From: Sabethes cyaneus
Lineage: Eukaryota > Arthropoda > Insecta > Diptera > Culicidae
Direction: 5' to 3'
NCBI RefSeq assembly: GCF_943734655.1
Contig: NC_071354.1
Coordinates: 139,300,642 to 139,364,641, forward strand
DNA: 64,000 nucleotides
Every line of letters starts with the position of its first letter. Within the stretch, counting starts at the first letter, position 1. This document shows positions 47,881 to 58,338 of the stretch, piece by piece. The notes below the pieces were generated by a model. The model saw only the letters and a list, made by a program, of their open reading frames with translations. It made no database searches and had not been told where the DNA came from. A program made the position numbers and the translations under genes.

Positions 47881-48520
47881 AACTCGAGAAATTCGAGACT
47901 CTTCCATAAAACATTAATCAATAACAAGACCACAAAAACTATCTATATGCAGTAACACTAGATCATTCAGGAGGAGACGGCCGCGAGTGTTGCCGGCGAC
48001 CCGCCGTCGGAAGCGCCGCCCACTGTGGGGAGGCAACTGTCCGCAGAAATCACTACTGTCTAGGTTTATTTATTTTCCTAGGTCTACCTGGGTTTCCTGG
48101 AACGAGCGACAGCGAGTAAGGAGAGGATCGCGAAATGGTACTTTCCACTTACGGAAAAACTTTCCAAAAGTTTTCCGTAAAATGGTACATTCCGCTTAAG
48201 GTTTTTCGCAAAATGATATTCGGCGTAATGTTGTACAATCATGGCGAATATTACTATCCGCTTTCTGGCTATGCAATGAGGGGACAGGGGAGTGGTTTTC
48301 TACTTTACTGTGAGGAAAAATTGCAAATTTGTATATTAAACTACCCATTCCAGGTAACTAATAAGCCTTAACGTAAGCAGCAAATCAGCGTATCTGGCAT
48401 TTTATACTACACATTATTGTATGTTAGCTTTTTGACTGCATAGGTGTTGTAAATTGATATCCAAAATTGTATTCAAATTCTTCGTGTCGGTAATTAGCTG
48501 TAAATTAGCATTTTCAGCAC

Positions 48521-48664
48521 TGTGAAGAAGAAAAACACTGAAATGTAAGAAAAGTTATAATACTTACCTATTGTGCTCAATCTATTTAAGTTAAAATATA
48601 TTACAGCTTTGTAGCTGCTAAGTACGCAACTGAAAGACGGTGTTTGTTCTGACTGTCGGGAACA
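48521..48664 (+). repeat. 5' LTR, 144 bp
   Basis: Begins TGTGAAGAAGAAAAACACTG and ends CTGTCGGGAACA (TG...CA). Identical to 51867-52010 as far as I can compare by eye. Confidence 0.93.
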
Positions 48665-48938
48665 TTCTACAAAGATTTCATCCGGAGTTGGATGATTCAT
48701 CGGCCGTTGGAGTTCACCTGCCTGGAAGTAAAAAATCTAAAACGGTGTTACCGGAGCAACGAGTTTTAACTGAAGCGTTGATTGCAGTCTGGAGTGGAGC
48801 TTCTGCAAATAAAGTCGGTATCCCTTTTTATTCTGTCACCGCCATCGATCGCTAGTTGTGGTTGCTAATAGTTGTAAGATTAATCTTAAGTAAAGATATA
48901 GTTAGTCAACTATTAGACAAGCTAGGTCGGTTTTCGAA

Positions 48939-51395
48939 ATGTCAGACGGGAACGATAACGCGATGACCGCTGTTAGTAACGCGAAGTATTGTAAAAAGTG
49001 CGATCGTACCGATGTGCAGGAAGGCATGGTGTGCTGTGACGTGTGCGATACGTGGGTACACTTTCATTGCGCGTGTGTGACCGAATCGATTGCGGAGCCA
49101 GAGAGAAGTTGGAAGTGCAGTGATTGCATGGCAAACTCGGATGTTGGATCGAAGTCGGCTGTGTCGTTCAACGAGTCGTCAGTCAGTAAGAGTAGCCGAG
49201 TGTCACAGAAATTGCAGCTCAGCTTGCAACTGCTAGAGGAGCAGCGGAAGTTAAAAAAGAAGCGCTCGGAAGAAGAGCAGCGAGCTCGAAAGCTGGAAGA
49301 GGAGGCCAAGTTGAAGGAGATAGAGGAGGAGCAGGAGTACGTAAAGCAAAAGTACGCGTTGATGGCGCAGATAGAGGACGAAAAGGAATCTTGCAGTAGG
49401 AAGAGTGGAGTTAGCGTGAAAAGTAAGCACGATCGGATAGAGAAGTGGTCCGCCAAAGACGTTCAACCGGACGAAATGGGACAGTCGAAGCCATCTACAT
49501 CCGGACAGAAAGCTACCCTACCAGTTGCAACCGTTAGTAAGGTGAATCCAGTAATCACTGCATCGACCACAGCTTCCTCGATCGTAGGAATTTCTCAGAA
49601 GAATTCACTGAATCAGGGTATGCTGTGTCCTGATTCCACAATTCCGATCCCCGGTGGCAATGTTACAGCTTTGGCGAAGTCTTACGAGGCTCTAGCTGTA
49701 ACATCAATACCCGGAAGTATCTCGTCCGGTGTATTTACGATCCCAGTGACTGTAGTGGCAACAGTCGGTGAAAGCTTTGTCACGTCTGTAGTTGCGACTC
49801 CAATTGTGTCTTCCGCAATTGCTTCATCTGTGCCGGCCAGTTCAACGTTGACCGGGATTTATAACCTCTCCAGTGGTTACGGTGCGACACCGGTTTATTC
49901 ATATCCTTCAATGAATGCAATGATCGCAAGTCCAGCTGGCTTGATTCCTGTAATTCCGCACGGATCAAGCACCATTAATGGTAATTCACAACAGTCTTGT
50001 GCCACTTGTACTTCGTATTCACGCTTGCCGACTCCGTATTCGTATTCGGGAACAAATGCAGTTTCGAACTCTGCTAGTTTGATTCCGCATGGTTTGAGTG
50101 CTGGTTATGCGCATCAACGACAGTCGTCGCAAGTACCGATTCCAGTTCTGCCTCATTGTGCACTTGCGGTGAATGGAAATCCCTCTACGATATGTTCGTT
50201 CGAGTTGCCAATAATTCCCAGTGCGTCGTCATGTTATCCTCCATTGTATTCCGAGTCAAATACAGCGTATTCCGGGAATTCCGTGCCATGTTCGTATCTA
50301 GGAACAACAGCTTCGTTTCCAGTAACTAGATCTGGAGCAATGCCTTTAGCGAAACCAGCAGTAGGAGTCAGCGAAGCTGTGATTAATCCGTCGGTCAGTG
50401 TGATAGGACCAACCAGCGCTCAGTTGGCGGCTAGACAAGTCATGCCTCTGGAGTTACCGAAATTCAGCGGAGACCCCGAAGATTGGCCCCTTTTCTACAG
50501 TTCGTTCAAGAACACGACGGAAGTGTGCGGATACTCGGATGCCGAGAATCTGGCTCGATTGCAACGAAGTTTAAAAGGAAGTGCATTGGAAGTAGTTAAG
50601 AGTCGTCTGCTTTTGCCCGCAACCGTACCATGCGTGATGGATACGTTACACAAGCTCTACGGAAGGCCAGAAATATTGCTCAGTTCACTGCTGAAGAAGG
50701 TGAGGAACGCTCCGCCGCCGAAGTCAGAAAATTTGAACAGCATAGTTGCATACGGTCTACTAATTCAAAATCTTGTCGACCACATTATCCTGACCGATCA
50801 GCAAGCGCACTTGTCTAATCCGATGCTGCTCCAAGAGCTAATCGATAAACTACCCACGTCATTGAAGATGCAGTGGGCTTCCTTCAAGCGAGGATTCGTC
50901 TGCGTCAATTTGGCGACATTCAATAGCTATATGTCGGAACTAGTGAATCTGGCTTCTGAGCTGTGTGTTGGAGGCGACGTCGGGCAAAATTACGGCAAGC
51001 AGTCAAACGCGGAGCGCCAGCCCAAGGAAAGGCTGTTCAGTCACAGGAGTGAGTCGTCGGCCACGTCGTACACGGAGAGTGAAGTTGGCGAATCAACGTC
51101 GAAAGCTTGTTCGTACTGCGAGAGGGACAGTCATCAGATCGGGAATTGCTCCAATTTCAAGTCTTTGGATATTGGAGCCCGTTGGAAAGCAATGCGGCAG
51201 AAGAATCTGTGCCGATTGTGCTTGATTCCGCATCGGAGATGGCCGTGCCGTTCACAGAAAGAGTGTGGAATAGACGGATGCCGCATTCGTCATCATACGC
51301 TGTTGCACAGTAGTCGGAATTACGCAGCTGATGGAGCGAATTACTCTACAGATAATATTTCAGCAAGTGAAGTGCACCGCGATGCAGACAGTTAG
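48939..51395 (+). CDS. Gag protein of a BEL/Pao-type element, with PHD finger
   Basis: An 818-aa uninterrupted protein. Residues 18-63 form a PHD-type zinc finger: Cys18/Cys21, Cys33/Cys36, His41/Cys44, Cys60/Cys63. Residues about 85-150 are a Lys/Glu-rich coiled coil. A long Ser/Thr/Pro-rich, low-complexity middle follows. Residues about 502-680 (from MPLELPKFSGDPEDWPLFYS onward) match the Pao-type gag domain known as DUF1759. Cys/His zinc knuckles at about 724-795 (CSYCERDSHQIGNC, CRLCLIPHRRWPC, CGIDGCRIRHH) would bind RNA. Gag assembles the particle that packages element RNA; the N-terminal PHD finger could bind chromatin or histone tails, which is inference. The start at 48939 leaves a 275-bp leader after the LTR. 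The stop is not followed by a pol frame. Confidence 0.9.
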   Translation: MSDGNDNAMTAVSNAKYCKKCDRTDVQEGMVCCDVCDTWVHFHCACVTESIAEPERSWKCSDCMANSDVGSKSAVSFNESSVSKSSRVSQKLQLSLQLLEEQRKLKKKRSEEEQRARKLEEEAKLKEIEEEQEYVKQKYALMAQIEDEKESCSRKSGVSVKSKHDRIEKWSAKDVQPDEMGQSKPSTSGQKATLPVATVSKVNPVITASTTASSIVGISQKNSLNQGMLCPDSTIPIPGGNVTALAKSYEALAVTSIPGSISSGVFTIPVTVVATVGESFVTSVVATPIVSSAIASSVPASSTLTGIYNLSSGYGATPVYSYPSMNAMIASPAGLIPVIPHGSSTINGNSQQSCATCTSYSRLPTPYSYSGTNAVSNSASLIPHGLSAGYAHQRQSSQVPIPVLPHCALAVNGNPSTICSFELPIIPSASSCYPPLYSESNTAYSGNSVPCSYLGTTASFPVTRSGAMPLAKPAVGVSEAVINPSVSVIGPTSAQLAARQVMPLELPKFSGDPEDWPLFYSSFKNTTEVCGYSDAENLARLQRSLKGSALEVVKSRLLLPATVPCVMDTLHKLYGRPEILLSSLLKKVRNAPPPKSENLNSIVAYGLLIQNLVDHIILTDQQAHLSNPMLLQELIDKLPTSLKMQWASFKRGFVCVNLATFNSYMSELVNLASELCVGGDVGQNYGKQSNAERQPKERLFSHRSESSATSYTESEVGESTSKACSYCERDSHQIGNCSNFKSLDIGARWKAMRQKNLCRLCLIPHRRWPCRSQKECGIDGCRIRHHTLLHSSRNYAADGANYSTDNISASEVHRDADS

Positions 51396-51866
51396 AGTAC
51401 GATATAAATGCGGGGAAATAGGTGGTCATGGAAGTAGTCGGTATGGGAAAGGAAGTGGTTCACGGGTCGGAGGATGTTGACGAGCCCCTCGTCATTGCAA
51501 AAATGTGAACAACATACCTTTCGTTACGAGCGAATACATTGACGGATTGACGGTTCACTGTTTATATAAACAAACCGAATACCGTGTCGAGTATAAAAAT
51601 TACCACTAGTAAGCGGAAAAGAGTGGGCTGAAAGTAAAGCCATTTAATAGAAAAGTGCAATTTGAATAAAAGCAATTGCGATCAGTTTTCGCATCAATAG
51701 CAGTTGAAGGTTAAATATTTTACTGTATTTCAAGACAGGTACGTTGAACAAATTGCATAATACGTACCGTTATACACTTTAGCCAGTTGATAGTTCGTAA
51801 CCTGAAAATCCATATACTTACCTGTAGGTTGCCCGCATTGTTGTTGAATCCAGTAGAAGGAAATCC
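51396..51866 (+). other. 3' non-coding region of the LTR element
   Basis: No pol-like frame. A short purine-rich stretch, AGTAGAAGGAAA, lies just before the 3' LTR and is the best polypurine-tract candidate. Confidence 0.6.
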
Positions 51867-52010
51867 TGTGAAGAAGAAAAACACTGAAATGTAAGAAAAG
51901 TTATAATACTTACCTATTGTGCTCAATCTATTTAAGTTAAAATATATTACAGCTTTGTAGCTGCTAAGTACGCAACTGAAAGACGGTGTTTGTTCTGACT
52001 GTCGGGAACA
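51867..52010 (+). repeat. 3' LTR, 144 bp
   Basis: Same sequence as the 5' LTR. An ATTGTGCTCAATCTATTTAA word in the middle and the final CGGGAACA are shared. Confidence 0.93.
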
Positions 52011-52434
52011 AGCACTATAAGAAGGTTATCAGTAAACTAGCTGTATATTTTGCCAAAATAGCATTTAAGGCGACTTAAATGCTTATTGGCCTATATTTGA
52101 ATAGCATTGGTGATGCTTATTGGTTACCTGGGATGCTTTCATAGTTACGTAACTGCCAAAACGAATCATCTAACTGCTCAGAAACTTGCAAAACTCGAGA
52201 TTGTGACAAAGATCATCCGAGATTCATGATTTATGTACAACACAGGATAATTTGTGGTAATACGAAGTTTATCGGGTCAGCTAGTGAACAATAAATTAAT
52301 TTTTTGAAACGGTAGTTCTTTTACAATTGATGAAGGGACAGTAAAAGAAAGTAGAACAAAGAGAATGAGGGGAAAGGTGAGAGGGGGGGGGGGGGGGTTA
52401 ATATCCACGCTTAGTAGTTGTTGTGGTTCCTACC

Positions 52435-52560
52435 TTTTGTCCAAGGTGCATGAGTCGAACCAAGCTATAATCTGACATTCTAACTGGATTCGATCCCACA
52501 ACACCCGCCAGGGCATGTGACTCGCTGATGCTAATGTACCTTTGAACCATAGAGGCGCTG
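52435..52560 (-). repeat. tRNA-like SINE fragment
   Basis: On the minus strand GCGCCTCTATGGTTCAAAGG is followed, 40 bp on, by GTTGTGGGATCGAATCCAG, an A-box/B-box-like spacing. A GTCCAGCGCC / TTTTGTCC pair encloses it. Weak; the fold is not tRNA-like enough for a tRNA gene. Confidence 0.4.
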
Positions 52561-52758
52561 GACAAAAGGGGACTGCACAACCCTTATTAGGCGCACGACG
52601 TATCTTGAAACTCCTCCATCTGGTGGGTTGGGTTATTTATAAACACAAATTGAGCCTCTTCCTCGATCTATTATAATCGAACCAACGAATTGAGAAGTTT
52701 TAATCTAACTCGTTTTACTCACGGGACGACGAAACTGTACAGGCCCCCCTCTCTTCAC

Positions 52759-54828
52759 TAGGGATGGGAATCGAAAGCCAAAGTATCGATATTTGGTATC
52801 GCAATATATCGGACCGATCCGATACAGAATAATGAGTATATCGCAACCAAAATATCGATACTTCGATATTCACCGATATCGGAATCCGAAATATTCAGAA
52901 AGTTTTCAGATACGATCCGGCACGGGCTTGCGATGCGGCCACCTGCCTCGTTTATGTTACCGGCATCTCCGCACCTCCAAGATACCGTATACGTTCCACT
53001 CGACAGTGTTCGCATCAGATTTATCGGTCAGGCGGGCGCTTTTTAACTGGAAGCAGCAGGACTAAAACTAATCAGTTTCAAACAATTTTTTGTTCGATAG
53101 ATTGGTCTAAATTGCAACAAAATATCCTGGCAAGACTTTGTCGAAAAACCCGATGATTTGCTGCATAGTTTGTTATATTTCAACAGAAGCAGCATAAATG
53201 CTTACATTAGCTCCTATAATCAGAAAAGTGTTAGATGTAATTTAGATTCGCATAAGTTAACCTTCTCACATTATTTATTCACATTGTGTTATTCTATAGA
53301 GGGAAAATATTAAAGATAATCTACATCTCAAGAAATGAAATGCAAAATTAGAATCAGGCATTGGCAAAACACCGAACGTAGCGTATACGGTCGTTACCAT
53401 GTCCTAAAACGACGCAGCCAAATTCATCTCTTTTTCAAACAAACACGAATTGTGGCTAGCAATTTATCGGTGGTGTAGAATTTGTTATACTTCTAGCACC
53501 AGTTTTCAATGCACCCGGTTAACACATTTCCGGAAACATCTAATAAACTGATGTTAAAAAAAAGTTTTTCGATTTTTTGAAGTATTTTGAGTGACACAAG
53601 GCATGGCTGGATTTATGAGATACGCATTTTTAGGCAGAGAATAAATAATTAATCAGGAGCAGGATCGGTTTAAAGCAAGCTATCATACATAGCTCGCTTC
53701 ACAGTTCACAGTATGAATGGTTCTTACAAATCAATCAGCACTTGCAGCGATACGATGTTCGGTGGCGGCTTCAGGTAACAATTAACCCAACAGTCCGATG
53801 ATATCAGCATCCACCGTAGAAAAGTATTCTCAAGTTTGCAAAAACACACCTGGAGGCGCTTCATATTCATTTCAGTTGGCCGTGTGAGTGAATGAAATAG
53901 ATAAGGGAATACGAAAACCTAACGCTAGCAAAGAGACACACATCCAACATAGGGTACTGGAGGGTATTTTCAGCAGGTTTCTAAATTCAGCATATTTACC
54001 TTTTCTTTCGCCAATAAAAATACTTTGCCGACATACAATTTTAATATGTTATAACTATTTTCTCAAGACTGTAAGTAATCTGCTATTTTTTATTCAAAGA
54101 ACGTCAAAACCACCTGTTCTTGCACTATAACTAGACCATAGGCCGAAAAAATAGATGCCATCGCTTAATGGGCTGAAAATACCCTCCTGTGCCCTATATC
54201 CGAGGATCTTTTACGAAGCTAGCACACGCAATCCTGAGTGTTGCCGAAGTGTTAAAAATCGAAGTCTGAAAGACAACACCGAAATGGGTTGCGGTTGCTT
54301 TTTGAGCGTGCAGTTCATTTCATCAGGCACGGCAGCAGCGTATCGACTCAAATAAACTTTGTAGCATTTTTTAAATGCGGCATGCAGTATGGTTCAGCTT
54401 TTAGACATGCCTGTTTGGAATGCTTGAGAACCACCCCAACGACATCTCTATAACAAGCTGTAGTGAACGTCATCGACAGCATGTCCTGGGCTCAAAATTT
54501 GACAGCGGGCCCAAATCAGACTGCTGGCAGTTGAGTGAAACGCAGTGCTGACATGCTATCTCATTTTCGCACACACGAGATGTTGGCGGCGAAAACATGG
54601 TTGCCTGCCGATGGGGTGAGTTGAGAACTGAAAAACGTGAGTTCGATGATTTGGCAAAAAGTTATGCGTGAAGAGCTGGCATTTTTGCAGCTTTCGATAC
54701 CTATAATATCGGATGAAAAGGTATCGATATCCGATAATATCGCAAGGCAAAGTATCGATGCCAGATACTCGATATATCGAATGAAAATATCGATACCTCT
54801 GGTATCGATAAAATATCGCACATCCCTA
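52759..54828. mobile_element. 2.07-kb non-autonomous hAT-type element
   Basis: Flanked by a perfect 8-bp direct repeat CTCTTCAC (52751-52758 and 54829-54836). Ends are TAGGGATG and CATCCCTA. About 120-150 bp at both ends are full of TATCGATA / GATATCG words in both orientations (52780-52890 and 54695-54815), the type of subterminal array that hAT transposases bind. The interior has no recognisable transposase: open frames at 53888-54130 and 54155-54355 are featureless. It is probably an internally replaced derivative. Confidence 0.85.
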
Positions 54829-54957
54829 CTCTTCACCTTACCGCTCTTTCTCCTTTTCTCCTTCACTCTAAAATCTAATTACTTTCTTCCGCCGTCCCTT
54901 CGTCAAATGTAAAAGAACTACCGTTTCAAAATATAATAACTATAACTAGAGAGCCTT

Positions 54958-55494
54958 AGAGAGTCGCCATCTTAAACCGAAAATTCCAATCGAACAGAAT
55001 CAGTTGTCAAAAGTAAGTCCAATCGAACAGGAGACTTGTCAAAACACCGATTAGAGAGCCCTAAAAAGAGTAACGAGTAGAGAGCCTGGTTAAGATAGAG
55101 AGACGCAATCTCAAATCAAGAACATTTTTTGAGCAGATTTTTTTGAATTTTAACCAGCTTTTTATGTATTATTCAAAATAAAAGCTTCAGAGAAAGATTC
55201 CTCTAGTATGTTGTTATTATATATAGCATCGAGAAACTCGAAATCTTTAATTTAAATCGCTGGTTCTCAAAAGAATTAACAATAACAGACAACAGCAGTA
55301 TAACTATTTACGGTACGACCAATAACTGTGGTAAAATTATCATGAAAAGGAATTACATATCCAGATTTTATAAAAGTAATTTATTTCAAATGTCTGTTGA
55401 TCACAGAATAATCTGTGCGTGCGGCAACACTGACAGACGCAGCTGCATTGTTGCTAGACAATTTGTTTCAGATGGCGACTCTCTAAGGCTCTCT
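54958..55494. mobile_element. Mutator-like MITE with 10-bp target duplication
   Basis: Perfect 25-bp TIRs starting AGAGAGCCTTAGAGAGTCGC are flanked by a 10-bp direct repeat AACTATAACT (54948-54957 and 55495-55504). A 9-10 bp duplication fits Mutator-like elements. Inside, AGAGAGCC occurs again at about 55050 and 55080. 537 bp; the 60-codon frame at 55342-55524 runs out of the element and is not a gene. Confidence 0.82.
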
Positions 55495-55507
55495 AACTAT
55501 AACTATA

Positions 55508-55703
55508 CAGCAAAGTTTCGTTAATTGGTGGTTCGTTAATTGGGCGGTTCGTTAATTGGGCGTTCGCTAATTGGGCTAAGTGACAACTTGAATGTCAAAA
55601 TTGTATGGAATTTTCGAGTTTAGAATTTTCTAACAACTGTCAGTCGGCCCAATTAGCGAATCAGCTGGAGTGCAGTCGTGGCCCAATTAACGAATTCAGG
55701 CTG
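55508..55703. mobile_element. MITE A, CAG/CTG ends, TA-flanked
   Basis: CAGCAAAGTTTCGTTAATTGG-type left end and CCAATTAACGAATTCAGGCTG-type right end form inverted repeats, with three to four further TTCGYTAATTGGGC words near the left end. TA at 55506-55507 and 55704-55705. 196 bp. Tc1/mariner/pogo-type. Confidence 0.85.
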
Positions 55704-55705
55704 TA

Positions 55706-55897
55706 TCCAGCTTTTTACGAGCCATAATGGCGGACGCGTTGACATTTCCCTAATATATCGCACGTTTGCTTTCCGCGCGTTCACGGTAAAACTAAAAGAA
55801 TGTACGGAAAGAAAACGTGCGATGTACTAGGAAAATGTTAAAAATGCTGTTTAAATATTACGAAAACGTCCTCCATTCTGGCTCGTAAAAAGCTGGA
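55706..55897. mobile_element. MITE B, abutting MITE A
   Basis: TCCAGCTTTTTACGAGCC at the left pairs with GGCTCGTAAAAAGCTGGA at the right, continuing through CATAATGG/CCATTCTG and a second inner pair (CGCACGTTTGCTTTCC / GAAAACGTGCG). TA at 55704-55705 and 55898-55899, the left TA being also the right flank of MITE A. 192 bp. Confidence 0.87.
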
Positions 55898-56239
55898 TAG
55901 GGTTTATGTCTAATTCCTGTCGTAGTAAAGAAAGCTACCCTAATTTCCACCATTTTTTAAGTGGATTTAATGAATACTCCAAAAGCTGCTGCTGATTTGA
56001 CTCAAACATACTTACCTTCCGATCCGTGTCAAAGGGCACTAAAAAGCGATTATTGAAGCATTTTATTCAAATTACGCAACTGTCTTTATATCTTAAATTC
56101 GTCGTACCGTTTTAAAATCCGTCCATGTATTTGTGTAGGGCGGCATGACAAATGTTATTCCGCAAAATTATTGTAGGTCATGCAAGTTTTCCCGGCTGCA
56201 AAACAACGACAATGCGTTGTGTGAGTTATTTTCATTTTA
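55898..56239. other. No recognisable gene
   Basis: Spacer between MITE B and the dispersed repeat; nothing supported. Confidence 0.45.
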
Positions 56240-56520
56240 TGAAGGACGGAAATTGAAACAATTAGTCGACATTTTCTTCTCCGTCGCACGAAAAAACGTA
56301 GGAAATTTGACTGCTAGGAATTCTACTATGAAAAATGGCATTTAAATAAATCTCAGCTCACTTTGATTGATTGCGTATGATAGTCAACAAACTAAAATAT
56401 TAGGGAACAACTAATTTTGCATTGTGTGTCATAAAAATCGCTGATATTTTTAATAATTTGTGTTGGATAGGACGGGAATAGGCAATTACGACGAAGCAGC
56501 AACATACCCTACCTGACCTC
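56240..56520 (+). repeat. Dispersed repeat, copy 2 (first copy 17925-18195)
   Basis: Same block order and orientation as copy 1, with scattered substitutions. Ends at about AGCAACATACCCTA in both copies. Confidence 0.85.
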
Positions 56521-56929
56521 ATTTCAAGGTCAAGACTAAAACGAGGGTAGTCTATGAACAATAAATTGTAAACTGTCGATTTGAAGAGTTGTGTTGAAGG
56601 GTTCGCTGTGTCAAGCGGTTTTTATTACTTTTACTGACAGATACTACTTTTAATATATAAACTGAATAAATTATTAATCAAGTTTTAAGCGTGTAAAGGT
56701 GCGTTTAAACTGGGCAATTTTTTGGCAACATGCGGAATGCAACATGCGGTATGTGACATGTTGCAAGTTGTTGGTCAATGTTGGTTCTGTTGCCACCTGA
56801 ACGTTCGGGATACATTGCCATGTTGCTTGGAAACATCGGGCAACAGTTTGGAAAAAGTTGCATGCCAGATGTGGCCAATCTAAACGCACCTTAAGGTGCT
56901 ACATATTACCGTTGGTGTGTTACCTACTT
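56521..56929. other. Spacer with a short repeated-word hairpin region
   Basis: GGTGCGTTTAAACTGGGCAA at about 56698 faces GGCCAATCTAAACGCACCTT at about 56873 as an inverted pair, enclosing about 190 bp rich in CAACATG words. This may be another degenerate MITE (56698-56893). No gene. Confidence 0.5.
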
Positions 56930-57905
56930 AATCAGCTCCAGGCCGTGGTTTCCTCTGCTGTACGAAGAAGTCGTCCATTCCACTGGGTCCATGGCCGCAA
57001 TTCGCCAGCTACGTAGTCTACGTAGGGTGCGCAGGTCGCCTTCCAGTTGATTGATCCATCTTGCTCGCTGCGCGTCCCGCCGTCTCGTTCCAGTCGGATC
57101 GTTATTGCGGTGTTAACGATGGGGTGTTCCCTAAGCAGCTGATGCAATTCGTTCGCTTGCTCAACGTTCCGTCTTCCATCTGCACTCCGCCGTAGATGGT
57201 GCGCAACACCTTCCGTTCGAAAACAGCAAGGCGCGTTGGTCCTCCACGAGCATAGTCCATGCCTCATGGCCGTCAAGAACTACTGGTCTAATCAGCGTCT
57301 TGTAGATTGTTAACTTCGTGTGGTGGCGAATTTTGTTCGATAATGCGTCTGTGTATTTCTCTGCTGGTGTTGTTGTCTGTGGTAACCAGTGAGCCAGATA
57401 CAGGAACTCTTCTACCACCTCGATTTCATCACCGTCGAAATGAATCCGGGGAGGGAGGTCAGCATTAACTTCTCTAGAACCTCTTCCTTTCATGTATTTT
57501 GTTTTCGTTACATTAATGACAAGTCCAATCCGCTTGGCTTCAGCTTTCAGTCCGATGTACGTTTCCGCCATCCTTTCAAAGGTACGTGATGTCAACGTCG
57601 TCAGCGAAACCAAGAAGCTGGACGGACTTCGTGAATATCGTGCCACTCGTGTCTATCCTCGCTCTTCTTATCACACCCTCCAAAGCGATGTTCAACAGCA
57701 AACATGATAGTTCATCACTTTGCCGAAACCCTCTTCGAGATTCAATGGGACTCGAGACTGCCCCTGATACTCGAACAACACACTTTACTGGATCCATCGT
57801 CGCCTTGACCAATCGCGTTAGTTTATCCAGAAATCCGTATTAGTGTATAATCTGCCATAGCTGATCTCGATCGATCGTGTCGTACGCCGATTTGAAGTCG
57901 TTGGT
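56930..57905 (-). pseudogene. Non-LTR retrotransposon fragment, RT to C terminus
   Basis: Read on the minus strand. At 57860-57580 there are RT blocks with ALEGVIRRARIDTSGTIF and LLGFADDVDI, which holds the catalytic FADD. At 57646-57400 come RIGLVINVTKTKYM and a VEEFLYL block, and at 57276-56930 the degenerate tail. Compared with 26710-28114 it keeps the same domain order but differs clearly in sequence, so it may be a related subfamily. At least two frameshifts, at about 57590 and about 57250. The upstream RT part and endonuclease are missing. Confidence 0.8.
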
Positions 57906-58338
57906 GTAAGGAAATACTTATTAAGTCAGGGAATTTGAAATGGTTATAGCAACACCTCAAAGATTGAAGATTCAAAGAAGTTGAAGATCACCTGGGGGAT
58001 AGGTGGTTTAATTTGATTTAATTTGAGGTGGTTTGATAGATTTTCGATAGAGTAAATTCGTTGATGACTTATTGTTTTACCGCCAGGGATGGCTAAAGCA
58101 AGGCTGTGACCAGGGATGGCTCGATCACTTTGACTCAATTTTGATTCATTTGACAGTACCGTCTCAGCGGATCCAAATATGACAAAGTTATATATGGGAC
58201 GTTTGTAGGGCAAGGTCTTATCTATAATTTTGCTGAATAAAGTTTTGCTGTATCTTTTGTAGATACGTTGCTACGATGCTAGTATTTTATTAGTGACTAA
58301 ATGAACGTTCATTTAGTCACTGATGAGTTATTACCATT

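Larger units (their letters stand above)
48516..52015 (+). mobile_element. Gag-only BEL/Pao-type LTR retrotransposon
   Basis: A 3,490-bp element at 48521-52010 is flanked by a 5-bp direct repeat AGCAC (48516-48520 and 52011-52015). It has identical 144-bp LTRs, a leader, one 818-codon gag gene and a 470-bp 3' region. There is no protease, reverse transcriptase, RNase H or integrase, so it would need enzymes from a full-length relative. Identical LTRs and an intact gag indicate a very recent insertion. No certain primer binding site could be named from the first bases after the left LTR. Confidence 0.9.
48350..52131. mobile_element. MITE-like element split by an LTR retrotransposon
   Basis: CCAGGTAACTAATAAGCCTT at the left is the inverted repeat of CTTATTGGTTACCTGG at the right. 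The MITE body is 48350-48520 plus 52016-52131, about 290 bp; the intervening 3.5 kb is the gag-only LTR element. The copy at 45043-45283 shows the continuous form. Confidence 0.8.
46928..52284 (+). mobile_element. Helitron-like element carrying nested insertions
   Basis: The left end TCTATACCTATAAAAAAGGA begins with TC and is preceded by A. The right end ATCGGGTCAGCTAG is followed by T. This is the TC...CTAG arrangement with A/T insertion typical of Helitrons, without TIRs or target duplication. The interior opens with CTGTCTGTCCGTATGTTCC and the tandem array at 46980-47880. No Rep/helicase is visible, so it would be non-autonomous. The 3' hairpin usually found just before CTAG is weak here, so the assignment is probable rather than certain. 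A MITE with an LTR element inside lies at 48350-52131; net of it the element is about 1.6 kb. Confidence 0.55.
52302..54931. mobile_element. Older TIR element interrupted by a hAT-type element
   Basis: TTTTGAAACGGTAGTTCTTT at the left (52302) is the inverted repeat of AAAGAACTACCGTTTCAAAA at the right (ending 54931). Similarity continues inward through GAAGGGAC and the AGAAAGTA words to about 52375 and 54840. The hAT-type insertion occupies 52759-54828. No target duplication could be fixed. A poly-G run (52382-52397) lies just inside the left arm. Confidence 0.75.
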
